From assembly GCA_030039195.1 (NCBI GenBank), contig JASHQK010000615.1, positions 1 to 40,537 on the forward strand: a DNA stretch of 40,537 nt, in the 5' to 3' direction. The DNA comes from Candidatus Sulfotelmatobacter sp. (GTDB lineage Bacteria > Acidobacteriota > Terriglobia > Terriglobales > Acidobacteriaceae). Below, piece after piece: positions 1 through 10,599 of this stretch (the first letter of the stretch is position 1; each line of letters opens with the position of its first letter). The position numbers were made by a program, and so were the translations under genes. The notes under the pieces were generated by a model. That model was not told where the DNA came from and searched no databases. It was given only the letters and a program-made list of their open reading frames with translations.

Positions 1-288
1 GTGCGAGAAGCCGCGGAGGTCTATGTGAATGATCAGCGCGTAGGCGTTGTCTGGCATCCTCCGTACTCGATTGATCTGACCAAATGGCTGAAGCCAGGAA
101 AGAACGAGCTAACCATCATCGTTGGTAATACCGCAATCAATTCCCTGGCCGGCCAAGCCCTTCCTGACTATCGCCTGTTGAACGACCGATATGGAGAACG
201 CTTTGTACCCCAAGGTATGGATCATTTACAACCCCTACCTTCTGGAATTGTTGGCAGGCTACAGCTGCGAGTTACACCGAGACACTAA
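1..288 (+). CDS. C-terminal fragment of a glycoside hydrolase (alpha-L-rhamnosidase-like, galactose-binding-like end domain); 5' truncated by window edge
   Basis: Frame open from base 1; EVYVNDQRVGVVWHPPYSIDLTKWLKPGKNELTIIVGNT resembles the C-terminal beta-sandwich of large glycosidases. Confidence 0.6.
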   Translation: MREAAEVYVNDQRVGVVWHPPYSIDLTKWLKPGKNELTIIVGNTAINSLAGQALPDYRLLNDRYGERFVPQGMDHLQPLPSGIVGRLQLRVTPRH

Positions 289-331
289 GCAGGCAGAGTC
301 GAGGTATATCCCACTGCGCTTTGCACCAACT

Positions 332-1837
332 CTACGGAAGAGTAACGACCGCCACAGAGTAACCGCCTAACTTCAGTGCGTCGCTACTTAGTTTCATCGT
401 AGCTGGCGGGTTGAAACTGGTGGTCTGATCTACATAATCCAGTCTTCCTCCAGTCGCGCCCGTGACGGTAACGTCGAACGCGCGATCACGCTTATTCACG
501 AGCAAAACTCGCTTCTTGCCATCTTGAGTCGCAAAGCCTAGCGGATACACGTAAGGCTGGTTCGAATCGATCTCGACCAGTTTGTCGCCTGCAGCGAAGT
601 TATCGTGCAAGAGCTTCAACACCCAAAAGCGGGCATTCGGTTTTCCGTCGTTCCAGTCGACCATGGAGACACTGGGATACTGCGTGGGGAAACCCACGAG
701 CTGCGACTCGCCCGCAACGTCGATGCCAATTTTCGAAAGTTCGCCAAAGAGATATGCGTATAACGCACCAGCGAGATTCCAATAAGAGTTCTCAATCGGC
801 TTGGCGATGTGCCCCGGTTTGCCCTGATTGGCATCATCGGCGGAAATGACGCCAAGTTCGTCAATGGTGGTCTTTGTGTCCGGCGAAAGCCGCTTGCGAA
901 TCGATTCGATGTAACGCACAGTTTTCAAAAACCCATCAGCCTGATCGAAGTACGTGAACTGCTCGACCTCCGGAGTCTCATCCGGAGTCGGCGTGGCATA
1001 GAAATGATACGAGATGAAGTCCAGGGGAACGCCCGGTTTGTGGTTCCTATGGTCAAGGAAATACTCGAAGTAGTGAGGGTCGATCGGCGCGGCCAGGGCC
1101 AGACCGACGAACTTCAGATCGGGCTGCACTTCCTTCATTGCGAGGACGACTTCGTCATACAGGCGAGTATAGGTCTCGGCATCGAAGTAATGCTCGAAGT
1201 CGATTTCGTTCAGTACCTCCCAGTAAGGGATGGAATAGTGGTAGCCCGACTCATGCCGCTGGCCTAACTCGTCGGTGAAGCCGCCCTTGGTGTACCACGC
1301 CAGCAGCCGAGCGTAATAGTCGGCCACTTCTTTCATAGTGGGATCGCGCAGTTCCGTGCCTTGTTCATACGTCCAGGTTACTTGTGCTGGGTCTGCGGGG
1401 TACTCGACCGGTTTGTCGGTTTTGTACATCCACTGCGGGATGGTGCTGAAGTTCAGAATTGTGGAGTGCCCCTTGGTGGCTTCAAGGAAGTCAATGGTGA
1501 TCGGGTCGATCAGCGTGAAGTCCCACGAGGTCTTTCCATCCATCGGAGGTTCCAGTTCCGCGACTCCCAGCTTCGGGTAGGGCAGCCATGGCACATAACG
1601 CACGTAATCCGCTCCCAGGTCGTGAAGTGCCTTGAATGCGTTGTCATGCACCGGCGTACCACGCCGAAGGGGAGGATTGACCACGACCTGCAATGTCGGA
1701 GTGGTCTCGGAAACGCGGATGACTTTGTCCCAATGTACCGACACTGTCACTGGTTGATCCTGGCTGACCGTAATCCCGGCACAGGCTGCGATGAGCGCCA
1801 GAGCAGCCCACGTTTTTCTCCACAGGTTGAAAGTCAT
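332..1837 (-). CDS. Secreted glycoside hydrolase, GH39-like
   Basis: N-terminal signal peptide; TIM-barrel motif IPYWEVLNEIDFEHYF (acid/base Glu after Asn) and TTIDELGV. Confidence 0.75.
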   Translation of the reverse strand: MTFNLWRKTWAALALIAACAGITVSQDQPVTVSVHWDKVIRVSETTPTLQVVVNPPLRRGTPVHDNAFKALHDLGADYVRYVPWLPYPKLGVAELEPPMDGKTSWDFTLIDPITIDFLEATKGHSTILNFSTIPQWMYKTDKPVEYPADPAQVTWTYEQGTELRDPTMKEVADYYARLLAWYTKGGFTDELGQRHESGYHYSIPYWEVLNEIDFEHYFDAETYTRLYDEVVLAMKEVQPDLKFVGLALAAPIDPHYFEYFLDHRNHKPGVPLDFISYHFYATPTPDETPEVEQFTYFDQADGFLKTVRYIESIRKRLSPDTKTTIDELGVISADDANQGKPGHIAKPIENSYWNLAGALYAYLFGELSKIGIDVAGESQLVGFPTQYPSVSMVDWNDGKPNARFWVLKLLHDNFAAGDKLVEIDSNQPYVYPLGFATQDGKKRVLLVNKRDRAFDVTVTGATGGRLDYVDQTTSFNPPATMKLSSDALKLGGYSVAVVTLP

Positions 1838-1876
1838 CGCATCCTTCCTACGGGTTGATCGCGTTCTGACGCCGAG

Positions 1877-3259
1877 TCATTTTACGGATGATGACATCTG
1901 CGGAAGCAAGGCAGATTCCGACAGTTCGCCCTCCCAGCGCGCGATCACCATACAAGCGAGGCAATTGCCGAGGACGTTGACCGCGGTCCGTCCCATGTCC
2001 ATGAGTTGGTCGATCCCGAAGAGCAGGAAGATCGGCTCGACCGGCAAATGAAATGAAGCCGCCACCGCGAGAATAATCACCAGCGATGCGCGCGCCACGC
2101 CGGCCGTGCCCTTGCTGCTGATCAACAGAGTGAGCAGCATTACGACCTGCTGGCTGATCGTGAGATGAATCCCCGCCGCCTGCGCGATGAACCCGATCGC
2201 GATGGATTGATACAAGCTGGAGCCGTCGAGATTGAAGCTATAACCCGTGGGAAGAACGAAGGCGACGGTTTCGCGCGGAACTCCCACCAGTTCCATCTGT
2301 TCCATCGCGCGCGGAAGAGCCGCTTCTGAACTCGCCGTGGCGAAGGCGATCGTCACTGGCTCGGTGATCGCGGCCAGGAATTTCCTGAGTGGAATTCGCA
2401 AGACCAACGCGATGGGAAGCAGCACGCCTAGGACGAAGACCACGAGCGCGACATACATGGTCGCGAGCACTTTCAGCAGAGGCAAAAGAACTCCCAGCCC
2501 CAGATGGCCCACGGTGTAAGCGATGGCGCCGAACACTCCGACCGGCGCGGCCAACATCACAATGCCGGTGAACTTGAACATCGTTTCCGAGAGGCTCTCA
2601 GCCAAGACCAGCATCGGCCGGCGTTTGGGTTCGGGCACAAGAATCAGAGCGATCGCGAACAGGATGCTGAACACCACGACTTGCAGGATCTGGCCTTCCG
2701 CGACCGACTTGGCAATGTTCTCCGGGAAGATGTTGGTAATGATTTCGCTCGCGGTATGCGGAGCGGCGTTGAGCGCCTCGGCCGAAGCGCCGGCGGGGAG
2801 ATGCACGCCGTCTCCGGCGTGGCTGATGGTGATGGAAAACCAGCCAATCATCAACGCCAAAATCGAGACCGCCCAGAAATATACGAGCGACTTGATGGCC
2901 AGACGGCCGACTTTCTTGAGATCCGGGTGGCCGGCAATGCCTACCACCAGGGTTCCGAACAGCAGCGGCGCAATAATAACCTTGATCAGGCGCAGAAAGA
3001 TCGTGCCCAGGAATTGCAGCTTGACGGCGAAGGCGGGAGCATCGTGTCCGAGTTCGATTCCGGCCAGCAGTCCGACGAGAATCCAGGCGGTGAGCGAGCG
3101 GCGGGACGCGGCCCACGCGGCGACAGCGACAATGGCGAGCCAACGCAAAACGGTCGCGCCCACCATGAGGATCTGTGACAGTTCGTATCCAGCGAGGAAG
3201 GTGGCTGCGATGGCGATGGTCGCAAGGACAGTGGCGGCGAAAGCGAGTTTGTTCTTCAT
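1877..3259 (-). CDS. Dicarboxylate/amino acid:cation symporter (SDF/DAACS family)
   Basis: Motifs TASSEAALPRAMEQMELVGVPRETVAFVLPTGYSFNLDGSSLYQSIA; start moved from 3412 to ATG at 3259 (MKNKLAFAATVLATIAIAATF). Confidence 0.88.
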   Translation of the reverse strand: MKNKLAFAATVLATIAIAATFLAGYELSQILMVGATVLRWLAIVAVAAWAASRRSLTAWILVGLLAGIELGHDAPAFAVKLQFLGTIFLRLIKVIIAPLLFGTLVVGIAGHPDLKKVGRLAIKSLVYFWAVSILALMIGWFSITISHAGDGVHLPAGASAEALNAAPHTASEIITNIFPENIAKSVAEGQILQVVVFSILFAIALILVPEPKRRPMLVLAESLSETMFKFTGIVMLAAPVGVFGAIAYTVGHLGLGVLLPLLKVLATMYVALVVFVLGVLLPIALVLRIPLRKFLAAITEPVTIAFATASSEAALPRAMEQMELVGVPRETVAFVLPTGYSFNLDGSSLYQSIAIGFIAQAAGIHLTISQQVVMLLTLLISSKGTAGVARASLVIILAVAASFHLPVEPIFLLFGIDQLMDMGRTAVNVLGNCLACMVIARWEGELSESALLPQMSSSVK

Positions 3260-3371
3260 TAGCGGGCTAGCGAACAAAGAATCATACGCTGCACTGCGGT
3301 ACGGACGCATTCCCAAGACCGCGGTGCTCAGAATCTGGCCGCCGCTTGCTATCGTGGGTGGGCCGCATCCC

Positions 3372-4196
3372 TCAATGCACTGAGTTGAGGAAGTCGGCGA
3401 CCAGTCTGACAATTATTTGCTGCCGCTCTCGGTGCGGTACATGATGCGTATCCGGGATGATCTCGACTCGGGAAGGACCACTGGAGAGTTGCCCGATCAT
3501 GTCTGGATGGCGCGTCGTTCCATATTCATCGTGTATTCCATGGATGGCAAGGACTGGACAGACCACTTGGGGCAGGACGGAAGCAATGGACCATGATGCG
3601 AATTCCGGATGCAGCCACGATTCGGTCCATGCGTTGACGACCCATTTAGCTTTTTCTCCGTGGTACTTCTTGAGGCGCTCCAGTTGCTTGTCGTCCTTGA
3701 ATTCTTCGCGGGCGCTGCGAATCGATTGGAGCGTTCGGTCTTCCGGAAAGACTTGCGCCGATTCCGTAACCAATGCCTCGCAATCGGGCGCGAATTGGGC
3801 AGCGCAGTTGACGGCCATCGCGCCGCCTACGCTGTGGCCGAAGGCGGCGAATCTCGTGATCCCGAGTTGCTCGAGAATGATTGGGAAGTAGCTCGTCGCT
3901 TCATCAGCGATGAAGTTGATGGGCGGCCTGTCGGGCCTTGGGTCAGATTGTCCAAATCCAAGTCGATCGTAGGCGATTACCGGGCGTCCGGTGGCGACGC
4001 TTAGTTCGGCAGGAAAGCCGCGCCACAGTTCGACGCATCCCAGGGAATCGTGAAAGAGCAGCAGGGGTGTTAACGAGCGGGGCTGAGTCGTATCGCTTCC
4101 CTGAGTCCATATTCGAGAGAAGATTCGACCCTGAGGATGGCGAATCCAAACGTCATTCGAAACAGTGGTAGCTCTGATGTCCGACGTTCGTTTCAT
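3372..4196 (-). CDS. Alpha/beta hydrolase
   Basis: Nucleophile elbow GHSVGG, AYDRLGFGQSD, C-terminal DTHHVPH. Confidence 0.85.
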   Translation of the reverse strand: MKRTSDIRATTVSNDVWIRHPQGRIFSRIWTQGSDTTQPRSLTPLLLFHDSLGCVELWRGFPAELSVATGRPVIAYDRLGFGQSDPRPDRPPINFIADEATSYFPIILEQLGITRFAAFGHSVGGAMAVNCAAQFAPDCEALVTESAQVFPEDRTLQSIRSAREEFKDDKQLERLKKYHGEKAKWVVNAWTESWLHPEFASWSIASVLPQVVCPVLAIHGIHDEYGTTRHPDMIGQLSSGPSRVEIIPDTHHVPHRERQQIIVRLVADFLNSVH

Positions 4197-4758
4197 TTGG
4201 GTTGGTCCATTTTGGTCGGCTCACCAGCTAAGGTCCAAACTGCAGCCAGAAGCTAAATTGAGCTCAATGTCCCAGCGATTGATTTTATCTGGCTGAAGAG
4301 ATCCGGCGATGGGGCCGCAGTAGGTGCATGCTTGCCTTTCTTAGAGTAATCCCTCGCTCCGATCAGAGCGGCAAGGATGTGTCGAAGATCACCTGTGAAG
4401 TTCCTCGGTGTTTATAGTGATCCCACTCGGGCACGTTCCTCCCAATGGTCCAAGCTGAGCGCCTGCGATCACATTCCGACGTGACCCGAGGCACATTTCT
4501 GCGAGGCCTCATCCCATAAATTTGCATCGCCAAGTTTATTGGCAGTTTTCCAGTATCAGTGCCGGTGGGCCAAAGGTGAGTTGTGACTGACGAGGCCTCA
4601 TCGCGCGGTTCGTTCTTGGTTAGGCCTTTTCCGCGAGCCCAGGCGAAACTTCTCTCGCTACCTCAGTCATTTGCGCCGCCGACCTACTGTGATCCGCTGC
4701 GAACGCTGAATTTCGGCAGACCAAAATCTTGACAACGAACGCACACGAGGAGGCGCAT

Positions 4759-5202
4759 ATGGTTCGCACTGCAATTGCCATATGGAAAGGAGGCCCAGGA
4801 GCCGGGGAAGGCACGGTTTCGACCTCGAGTGGAGTAATCAACAATGCGTTGTATTCCTTTGGATCGGGTACAGGTAACGAGCCATGCACCAGCCCGTCAG
4901 AGATGCTGGCGGCTGCTGTGGCTTCCTGCATATCGCTCATGGTCGCAAGAGAGATGGCTCGGGCGGGCCTTAAAGATGAATATGTGAAGACTGAATCGCA
5001 CTTAACGCTGGAAGAAAAAAAGAGCCATTGGGAAATCACCGGGATTGAATTGAATGTAGTTGCCAGAGTGCCGGAAGTCCATGCCAAGAAGTTCCAACGT
5101 GTGGCCGAGAGCGCGAAAGCGAAATGTCCAATATCCCGCGCGCTGAGAGTCCCAATCAAGTTGGCCGTGAAACAGGAACTGGAGAGGAGCGTAGCCGCCT
5201 AA
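4759..5202 (+). CDS. OsmC family peroxiredoxin-like protein
   Basis: GTGNEPCTSPSEMLAAAVASCISLM ... CPISRAL, two conserved Cys; AGGAGG ribosome binding site before ATG at 4759 (ORF track start 4729 is upstream of this RBS). Confidence 0.85.
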   Translation: MVRTAIAIWKGGPGAGEGTVSTSSGVINNALYSFGSGTGNEPCTSPSEMLAAAVASCISLMVAREMARAGLKDEYVKTESHLTLEEKKSHWEITGIELNVVARVPEVHAKKFQRVAESAKAKCPISRALRVPIKLAVKQELERSVAA

Positions 5203-5288
5203 ATTAGCGAGTGAGCTTACACGTCAGCGCTTGGGGGCTGGATTTTTTGTCCCGAGGACTCTAAATAGCAAAAGGAACACACCGGCAA

Positions 5289-7004
5289 ATGCGAGAAGCA
5301 GTTCATGATGTCTTGATTTTGGGAACGGGACTAGCAGGGTTGCGTGCCGCAGTGGAGATCAGCATCCGAACGCGCGGCGCGGCCAACATTGGTCTCATAT
5401 CGAAGGTCCAGGTTATGCGCTCCCATTCTGTGTGCGCCGAGGGAGGCACAGGCGCAGTCATGCGTCCTGAGGAAGGCGACAGCCTGGAGCTGCACGCCTG
5501 GGACACCGTGAAGGGATCGGACTTCCTTGCGGACCAGGACACGGTCGATCGTTTTGTGCAACTCGCGCCAGACGAAATCCGCCTCCTGGAGCATTGGGGA
5601 GTGCCTTGGTCGAGGCGAGAGGATGGGCGCATCATGCAGCGGCCGTTCGGGGGACATTCGTTTCCACGCGCCTGCATGGCAGCAGACAAGACCGGCTTCT
5701 TCGAGATGCAGGCCCTGTATGACACACTCCTCAAGTACAACAACTTCAAGCGTTACGACGAATGTTTCGTTACTTCACTGTTGCTCGAGGGTGACCGGTT
5801 CGCCGGTCTCACCGTCTACGATCTGCCGAGCGGCGAATTTACAGCCTTGCGCGGCAAGGCGTTGCTGATAGCTTCCGGAGGACTGGGAAATCTCTACGGA
5901 TTTACCACCTACTCGCAGACCGTCACTGGCGACGGACAGGCGATTGCCTACCGCGCGGGCCTGCCGCTGGAAGATCCGGAATTCCTCCAATTCCATCCCA
6001 CGGGTCTGGTGCCCTCCGGCATTCTCATGACTGAAGGCTGTCGCGGCGAAGGCGGCTGCCTGCGCAATAACAAAGGCGAGCGCTTCATGGAGAAGTATGC
6101 GCCCAAGATGATGGAGTTGGCGCCACGCGACATCGTCTCCCGTTCGGAGATGACCGAAATCCTGGAGGGGCGCGGCTTCCCGGGGCCCGAAGGTCTGGAT
6201 TATATCCATCTCGATCTGACGCATCTGGGAGCTGAGCGCATCAACAAACGCCTGCCATTGATACGCGAAGTGTGCATGAAGTTCCTGGGGATCGATCCCA
6301 TTACGCAACCCATCCCGATCCGGCCGGTAGCGCACTATTCCATGGGCGGCATCGAGGCTGACATCGACGGACGCACCAAAGTTGAGAATATCTGGGCCGC
6401 CGGCGAGGTCGCGTGCCACTCCATGCATGGCGCCAACCGGCTGGGCTGTAACTCTACGGCCGAATGCCTGGTGTGGGGTGGCATCACAGGATGCGGGATC
6501 GCCAAGTACTTGGAACTGCGGCTACCTCTAAATGAGGTTCCTCAAGAAAAGCTCCGCGAAGAGGAAAGTCGCATTTTCGATGGCTTTCTGAAAAAAACTG
6601 GAGCGGAGAACCCGGCACAGATCCGACGCGAGCTGCGAACCCTCATGGACAAGCACGCGGGCGTCTACCGCACCGGCCAGTCGATGAAGCAGGGACTGGA
6701 CAAGATCGCACAACTGAAGCTGCGTTTCCGCCAAATCAGCATTCAGGACAAGAGCCGAACCTACAACACGAATCTTGTTCAAGCCCTCGAAACGGAAAAC
6801 ATGCTCGATCTGGCTGAGGTACTGCTGTTTGCAGGCTTGGCGCGGGAGGAGTCTCGGGGAGCGCACGCCCGCACAGATTTCCCCAAACGCGATGACGAAA
6901 AGTTCTTGGCTCACTCCATGGTTTATTACACCGGCGGCATGCCGAAGCTCGAGTACAAGGCAGTGACCATTACCAACTGGAAACCGGTGGAGCGAAAGTA
7001 CTAG
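5289..7004 (+). CDS. sdhA: Succinate dehydrogenase/fumarate reductase flavoprotein subunit
   Basis: FAD-binding [44 protein letters not shown]; followed by membrane and Fe-S subunits. Confidence 0.93.
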   Translation: MREAVHDVLILGTGLAGLRAAVEISIRTRGAANIGLISKVQVMRSHSVCAEGGTGAVMRPEEGDSLELHAWDTVKGSDFLADQDTVDRFVQLAPDEIRLLEHWGVPWSRREDGRIMQRPFGGHSFPRACMAADKTGFFEMQALYDTLLKYNNFKRYDECFVTSLLLEGDRFAGLTVYDLPSGEFTALRGKALLIASGGLGNLYGFTTYSQTVTGDGQAIAYRAGLPLEDPEFLQFHPTGLVPSGILMTEGCRGEGGCLRNNKGERFMEKYAPKMMELAPRDIVSRSEMTEILEGRGFPGPEGLDYIHLDLTHLGAERINKRLPLIREVCMKFLGIDPITQPIPIRPVAHYSMGGIEADIDGRTKVENIWAAGEVACHSMHGANRLGCNSTAECLVWGGITGCGIAKYLELRLPLNEVPQEKLREEESRIFDGFLKKTGAENPAQIRRELRTLMDKHAGVYRTGQSMKQGLDKIAQLKLRFRQISIQDKSRTYNTNLVQALETENMLDLAEVLLFAGLAREESRGAHARTDFPKRDDEKFLAHSMVYYTGGMPKLEYKAVTITNWKPVERKY

Positions 7005-7016
7005 GACGCGCAGAGC

Positions 7017-7472
7017 TTGAATTTTTGGAAAGGTGCAGATATGGCGGAAATCCAGAGGTATGAGAACCGGCTTGGGATCTGGGGATGGCTCGGAGGTGGA
7101 CGCTGGGGTATCGAGCGCTACGCCTACATCCTGCATCGGATTACCGGCCTCGGCATCCTTTTCTACTTCTTGCTGCATATCGTTGTCACCAGCCTGCGCG
7201 CCAAGGGCATTTATTTGTGGGCTGGTAGCGGATTCCTGCATCGACCTATTTTTGAGTTCGCGGAGTACGTGGTTTTCTCCGCATTCGCCTATCACGCCTG
7301 CAACGGAATCCGGCTGGTGCTCGTGGAACTCGGTTTGGCCGTGGGCAAGCCAGTCGAACCGGTTTATCCCTACAAGACCTCACTCAACGTGCAACGCCCA
7401 CTGTTAATTGGAATGATGATTCTGACTTTGGTCTTTCTGGCTGTCGGCGGGTATGCCGCGATGATCGAGTAG
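7017..7472 (+). CDS. sdhC: Succinate dehydrogenase cytochrome b-type membrane subunit (start possibly ATG at 7041)
   Basis: Three TM helices, YAYILHRITGLGILFYFLLHI; position between sdhA and sdhB. Confidence 0.8.
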   Translation: MNFWKGADMAEIQRYENRLGIWGWLGGGRWGIERYAYILHRITGLGILFYFLLHIVVTSLRAKGIYLWAGSGFLHRPIFEFAEYVVFSAFAYHACNGIRLVLVELGLAVGKPVEPVYPYKTSLNVQRPLLIGMMILTLVFLAVGGYAAMIE

Positions 7473-7480
7473 GAGGAGCG

Positions 7481-7864
7481 ATGAACCAAACGAAATACTG
7501 GACTTGGCACATGACAGCCGGAGTGGTGCTGCTGTTCCTGCTCGGGCTGCACATGCTGATCATGCACCTGGTGGGGACGGCTCAGTGGTTTGCCCCGTAT
7601 GGCACCGAAGCCGATGAGATGAAAAATAGTCTCTTTCGTGATGGCAAATTGTTTTTCACCGTGACCTACATTCCCCTGCTTGGAATCGCGCTCTATCACG
7701 GGCTGTACGGCCTGCGGACCATGCTGTTTGAGTTGACGCTGAAGCCGGCGGTCGAAAAAAGCATCACGCTCGTCCTGCTGGTGGTGGGACTGGGACTGTT
7801 TGGGTTGGGCACGTGGGCAGCAGTGGTGGCACATAGCATCGCGCTCGCGGGAGCGAGGGGGTAG
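7481..7864 (+). CDS. sdhD: Succinate dehydrogenase second membrane anchor subunit
   Basis: Small 3-TM protein with His residues in TM segments, RBS gaggagcg, in the sdh operon. Confidence 0.7.
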   Translation: MNQTKYWTWHMTAGVVLLFLLGLHMLIMHLVGTAQWFAPYGTEADEMKNSLFRDGKLFFTVTYIPLLGIALYHGLYGLRTMLFELTLKPAVEKSITLVLLVVGLGLFGLGTWAAVVAHSIALAGARG

Positions 7865-7866
7865 CC

Positions 7867-8739
7867 GTGTCGGAAACTGACAAAACCGGGCGGCGGGCGA
7901 TCACCTTTCATGTCACGCGATACAATCCCGAAACCGATCGAGCACCCTATGTGAGGACTTATACCGTGCCTGTCCGCGAAGGCATGACCGTTCTCGATGG
8001 CCTCCATTACATAAAGGACAATCTCGATCCCACGCTGGTCTGGCGCTACTCGTGCCGTATGGGAATCTGCGGCTCCTGCGGCATGCTCTTGAACGGGCGA
8101 CCGAGCCTGGCCTGCAACACTCAGATCCTGCACATTGCTGATATCAGTCTCTCCGTGGCGCCGTTGCCCAATTTCGAGATCATCCGCGACTTGGTTCCCG
8201 ATCTGTGGACGATGTTTGACAAACACCGCGCGGTAAAGCCTTTCGTCGTTCGTCAAGATGAGTCTGAAATCGATGATCCGAGCGGCGAATTTTACCAGTC
8301 ACCGGAACAACTCGAGAGCTACCTGCAATTCACTTATTGCATTAAGTGTGGCTGCTGCATGGCCGCCTGTCCGACGTTAGCCACGGACGCGCGCTATCTA
8401 GGCCCCATGCCTTTGACCGCGGCCCAACGTTATAACGCCGATACGCGCGATGAGGGGCGCCGTGACCGAAACGCGGTCACAGGAGGGTCGACCGGTGTCT
8501 TTCGTTGTCATTACGCCGGTGAATGTTCGCGGGTATGCCCCAAAGGAGTGGATCCTGCCCGGGCGCTTCAGCTTCTCAAACGCCGCCTGGTGCTCGACTA
8601 TCTTCACTTGGCGCGGCGGAAGGCAACATGTCAGAAGCTGCACGGTCCGGGACAGGGCAAACTCCTTCCAAACATCGCCCCGGCTCCGAAACGGACTGTG
8701 CAAGCTGGTGAGAAACAAGACGCGGGCAGCGCACGTTAG
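7867..8739 (+). CDS. sdhB: Succinate dehydrogenase iron-sulfur subunit (GTG start)
   Basis: [2Fe-2S] motif CRMGICGSCGMLLNGRPSLAC; CIKCGCCMAACP; CHYAGECSRVCPKGVDPA. Confidence 0.93.
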   Translation: MSETDKTGRRAITFHVTRYNPETDRAPYVRTYTVPVREGMTVLDGLHYIKDNLDPTLVWRYSCRMGICGSCGMLLNGRPSLACNTQILHIADISLSVAPLPNFEIIRDLVPDLWTMFDKHRAVKPFVVRQDESEIDDPSGEFYQSPEQLESYLQFTYCIKCGCCMAACPTLATDARYLGPMPLTAAQRYNADTRDEGRRDRNAVTGGSTGVFRCHYAGECSRVCPKGVDPARALQLLKRRLVLDYLHLARRKATCQKLHGPGQGKLLPNIAPAPKRTVQAGEKQDAGSAR

Positions 8740-8863
8740 CGGAGGTTCGATTCGGGCTCGCAACGGCGAGCCGCAATGCGTTGCCGAGTTCGAATGCCTC
8801 ATCTCGGCGGAGTTGAAACTCGACGCCCGGGCAGGCCAGAGCAGAATCTTCGATTCCTCCCTC

Positions 8864-10435
8864 TCAGTTCAAATGGCTGACAACTGCTTTTACTGCATCT
8901 AGAATGGCCCCTTCCTTCACAAGGTTTGTGAGCCGATTGATGTCATCGTGGAGGGGGCGGTCTTCATCCAGCTTTTTCACGCAGGTGCGAATCACCTCAT
9001 AGGCAGCTTGGCTCGCAGGGGAAGGCTTAACCGGGAATCGAAACTCGAACGCTTGCGCCGCAGCCATCAGCTCGATTGCGATTACATACCACGCATTTTC
9101 GATGATCTGTCTGGTCTTGATGGCAGTTGTCATTCCCATCGAAACAAAGTCTTCCTGATCGGCGGCTGCGGGTATCGACCCGGTCGCCGCCGGATGGCTG
9201 AGCACGCGGTTTTCACACGCCAACGCTCCCGCCGTGTATTGCGTCAGCATCAGGCCGGAAAACATTCCGGCACCTTTCGTCAGAAATGGAGGTAATCCCA
9301 TCGACAAATGCGGATTCATCAATCGGTTCAATCTTCTCTCGGATAGGACTGCGACCGTGGCCACAGACATGCCCAGCAATTCCAAAGCAAAAGCCATGGG
9401 CGTACCCTGAAAGTTTGCGCCGGTCAGCACAAGTTCTTCATCGGGGAAGAAGGTGGGATTGTCGGCGGCATGATTGAGCTCGATTTCCAGCATGTAACGA
9501 ATCCACTTGAATGCCTCGCGTGTCGCGCCAATCACTTGCGGGCTGGAACGCAGCGAGTAGGCATCCTGAACCTTCTTGCCGGGCAGCTTAAGCAACTCGG
9601 AGCCATCTGTAAGCCGACGAATGTTTTCGGCGCATTCCTGTGCCCCGGGATATCCACGCACCGCATGAATGCGAGGATCGAAGGCTTGCATGTTGGCATT
9701 CAAAGCCTCAAGAGTCATGGCCAGAGCGACTTCCTGCGTTCTGAGCCATCGTTCGGCGTCGTAGAGTTCGAGACATCCCATTCCGCTGATAAAGTTCGAA
9801 CCATTGATGGCAGCGAGCCCGTCTCTCTCGCGAAAGACAACCGTGGGAATTCCGGCTTGTTCCATTCCTTCATTTGCCGGTAATTTCTTGCCCTTGTAGA
9901 AGACCTCGCCTTCCCCCATAAGTGTGATGGCCATCTGCGCCATCGGCGACAAATCGCCGCAAGCACCAACTGAGCCCTTCTGGCAAACGACCGGCGTCAC
10001 GCCGCGGTTGAGCATCTCCACCTGGGTGCGAACGATTTCCGGTCGAATGCCCGAATGTCCCCAGCAATGTGTGTTGAGCCGGGAGAGCATGGCGGCGCGC
10101 ACGTTCTCCTCACTTGCGGGTTCGCCGCAACCGGCAGCATGGGAGTAAAGCAGAAACTTCTGGTATTTTTCGACCTGCTCAGAAGTGAGTACGACTTCAG
10201 ACAGCTCGCCAATCCCAGTGTTCACACCGTACATGATTTCGCGAGCGCGAATCTTGCGCTCCAGGAGGCTGCGGCACTTGTTCATGCGGCTAATCGCGTC
10301 CGGGTGCAAGCCCACGGACTGGCGGTCGCGGGCAATGGCTGCGACGTCTTCAATCGTTAGAGAGTGTCCATCGAGCACTATGGCACTGTCACTATTCTTG
10401 GGAGCAGAAGTCTCGTGATTCAGTATGACGGTCAT
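8864..10435 (-). CDS. Aromatic amino acid / histidine ammonia-lyase family (MIO enzyme) with ACG tripeptide
   Basis: YGVNTGIGEL, GSVGACGDLSPMAQ, QDAYSLRSSPQV, NHAADNPTFF, GLPPFLT, SIPAAADQEDFVSM; HAL-like SH pair in LLYSHAAG; start ATG at 10435 preceded by gaggaa. Confidence 0.9.
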   Translation of the reverse strand: MTVILNHETSAPKNSDSAIVLDGHSLTIEDVAAIARDRQSVGLHPDAISRMNKCRSLLERKIRAREIMYGVNTGIGELSEVVLTSEQVEKYQKFLLYSHAAGCGEPASEENVRAAMLSRLNTHCWGHSGIRPEIVRTQVEMLNRGVTPVVCQKGSVGACGDLSPMAQMAITLMGEGEVFYKGKKLPANEGMEQAGIPTVVFRERDGLAAINGSNFISGMGCLELYDAERWLRTQEVALAMTLEALNANMQAFDPRIHAVRGYPGAQECAENIRRLTDGSELLKLPGKKVQDAYSLRSSPQVIGATREAFKWIRYMLEIELNHAADNPTFFPDEELVLTGANFQGTPMAFALELLGMSVATVAVLSERRLNRLMNPHLSMGLPPFLTKGAGMFSGLMLTQYTAGALACENRVLSHPAATGSIPAAADQEDFVSMGMTTAIKTRQIIENAWYVIAIELMAAAQAFEFRFPVKPSPASQAAYEVIRTCVKKLDEDRPLHDDINRLTNLVKEGAILDAVKAVVSHLN

Positions 10436-10599
10436 GACGGTTCCTCGTGGGCGCCTATTCGTCCACTGCACCTCTGTAGACGTATCCTCTCACCAGGGGC
10501 GAAGGACTTGGGAGAATTCAGTGTTGCGAGCAGGTCTTTTTGGTGGGCCGCCCTGGCACAATCCTCCGGAATGGAGTTAACCATTCCAGTGATCGCGAC

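Noticed and set aside
2523-3383. 286-aa plus-strand ORF opposite the symporter
   Set aside because: Antisense shadow of a clear transporter gene in GC-rich DNA
4200-4728. Long intergenic gap checked for RNA genes or gene remnants
   Set aside because: No tRNA-like, rRNA-like or convincing protein-fragment signal seen by eye
8755-8772. GGCTCG-CAACGG-CGAGCC hairpin between sdhB and the lyase
   Set aside because: Only 6 bp with no U-tract; too weak to call a terminator although the convergent location fits
8864-10435. Calling the lyase hutH of a histidine utilisation operon
   Set aside because: No other hut genes are adjacent and the MIO motif is atypical, so a gene symbol is not justified
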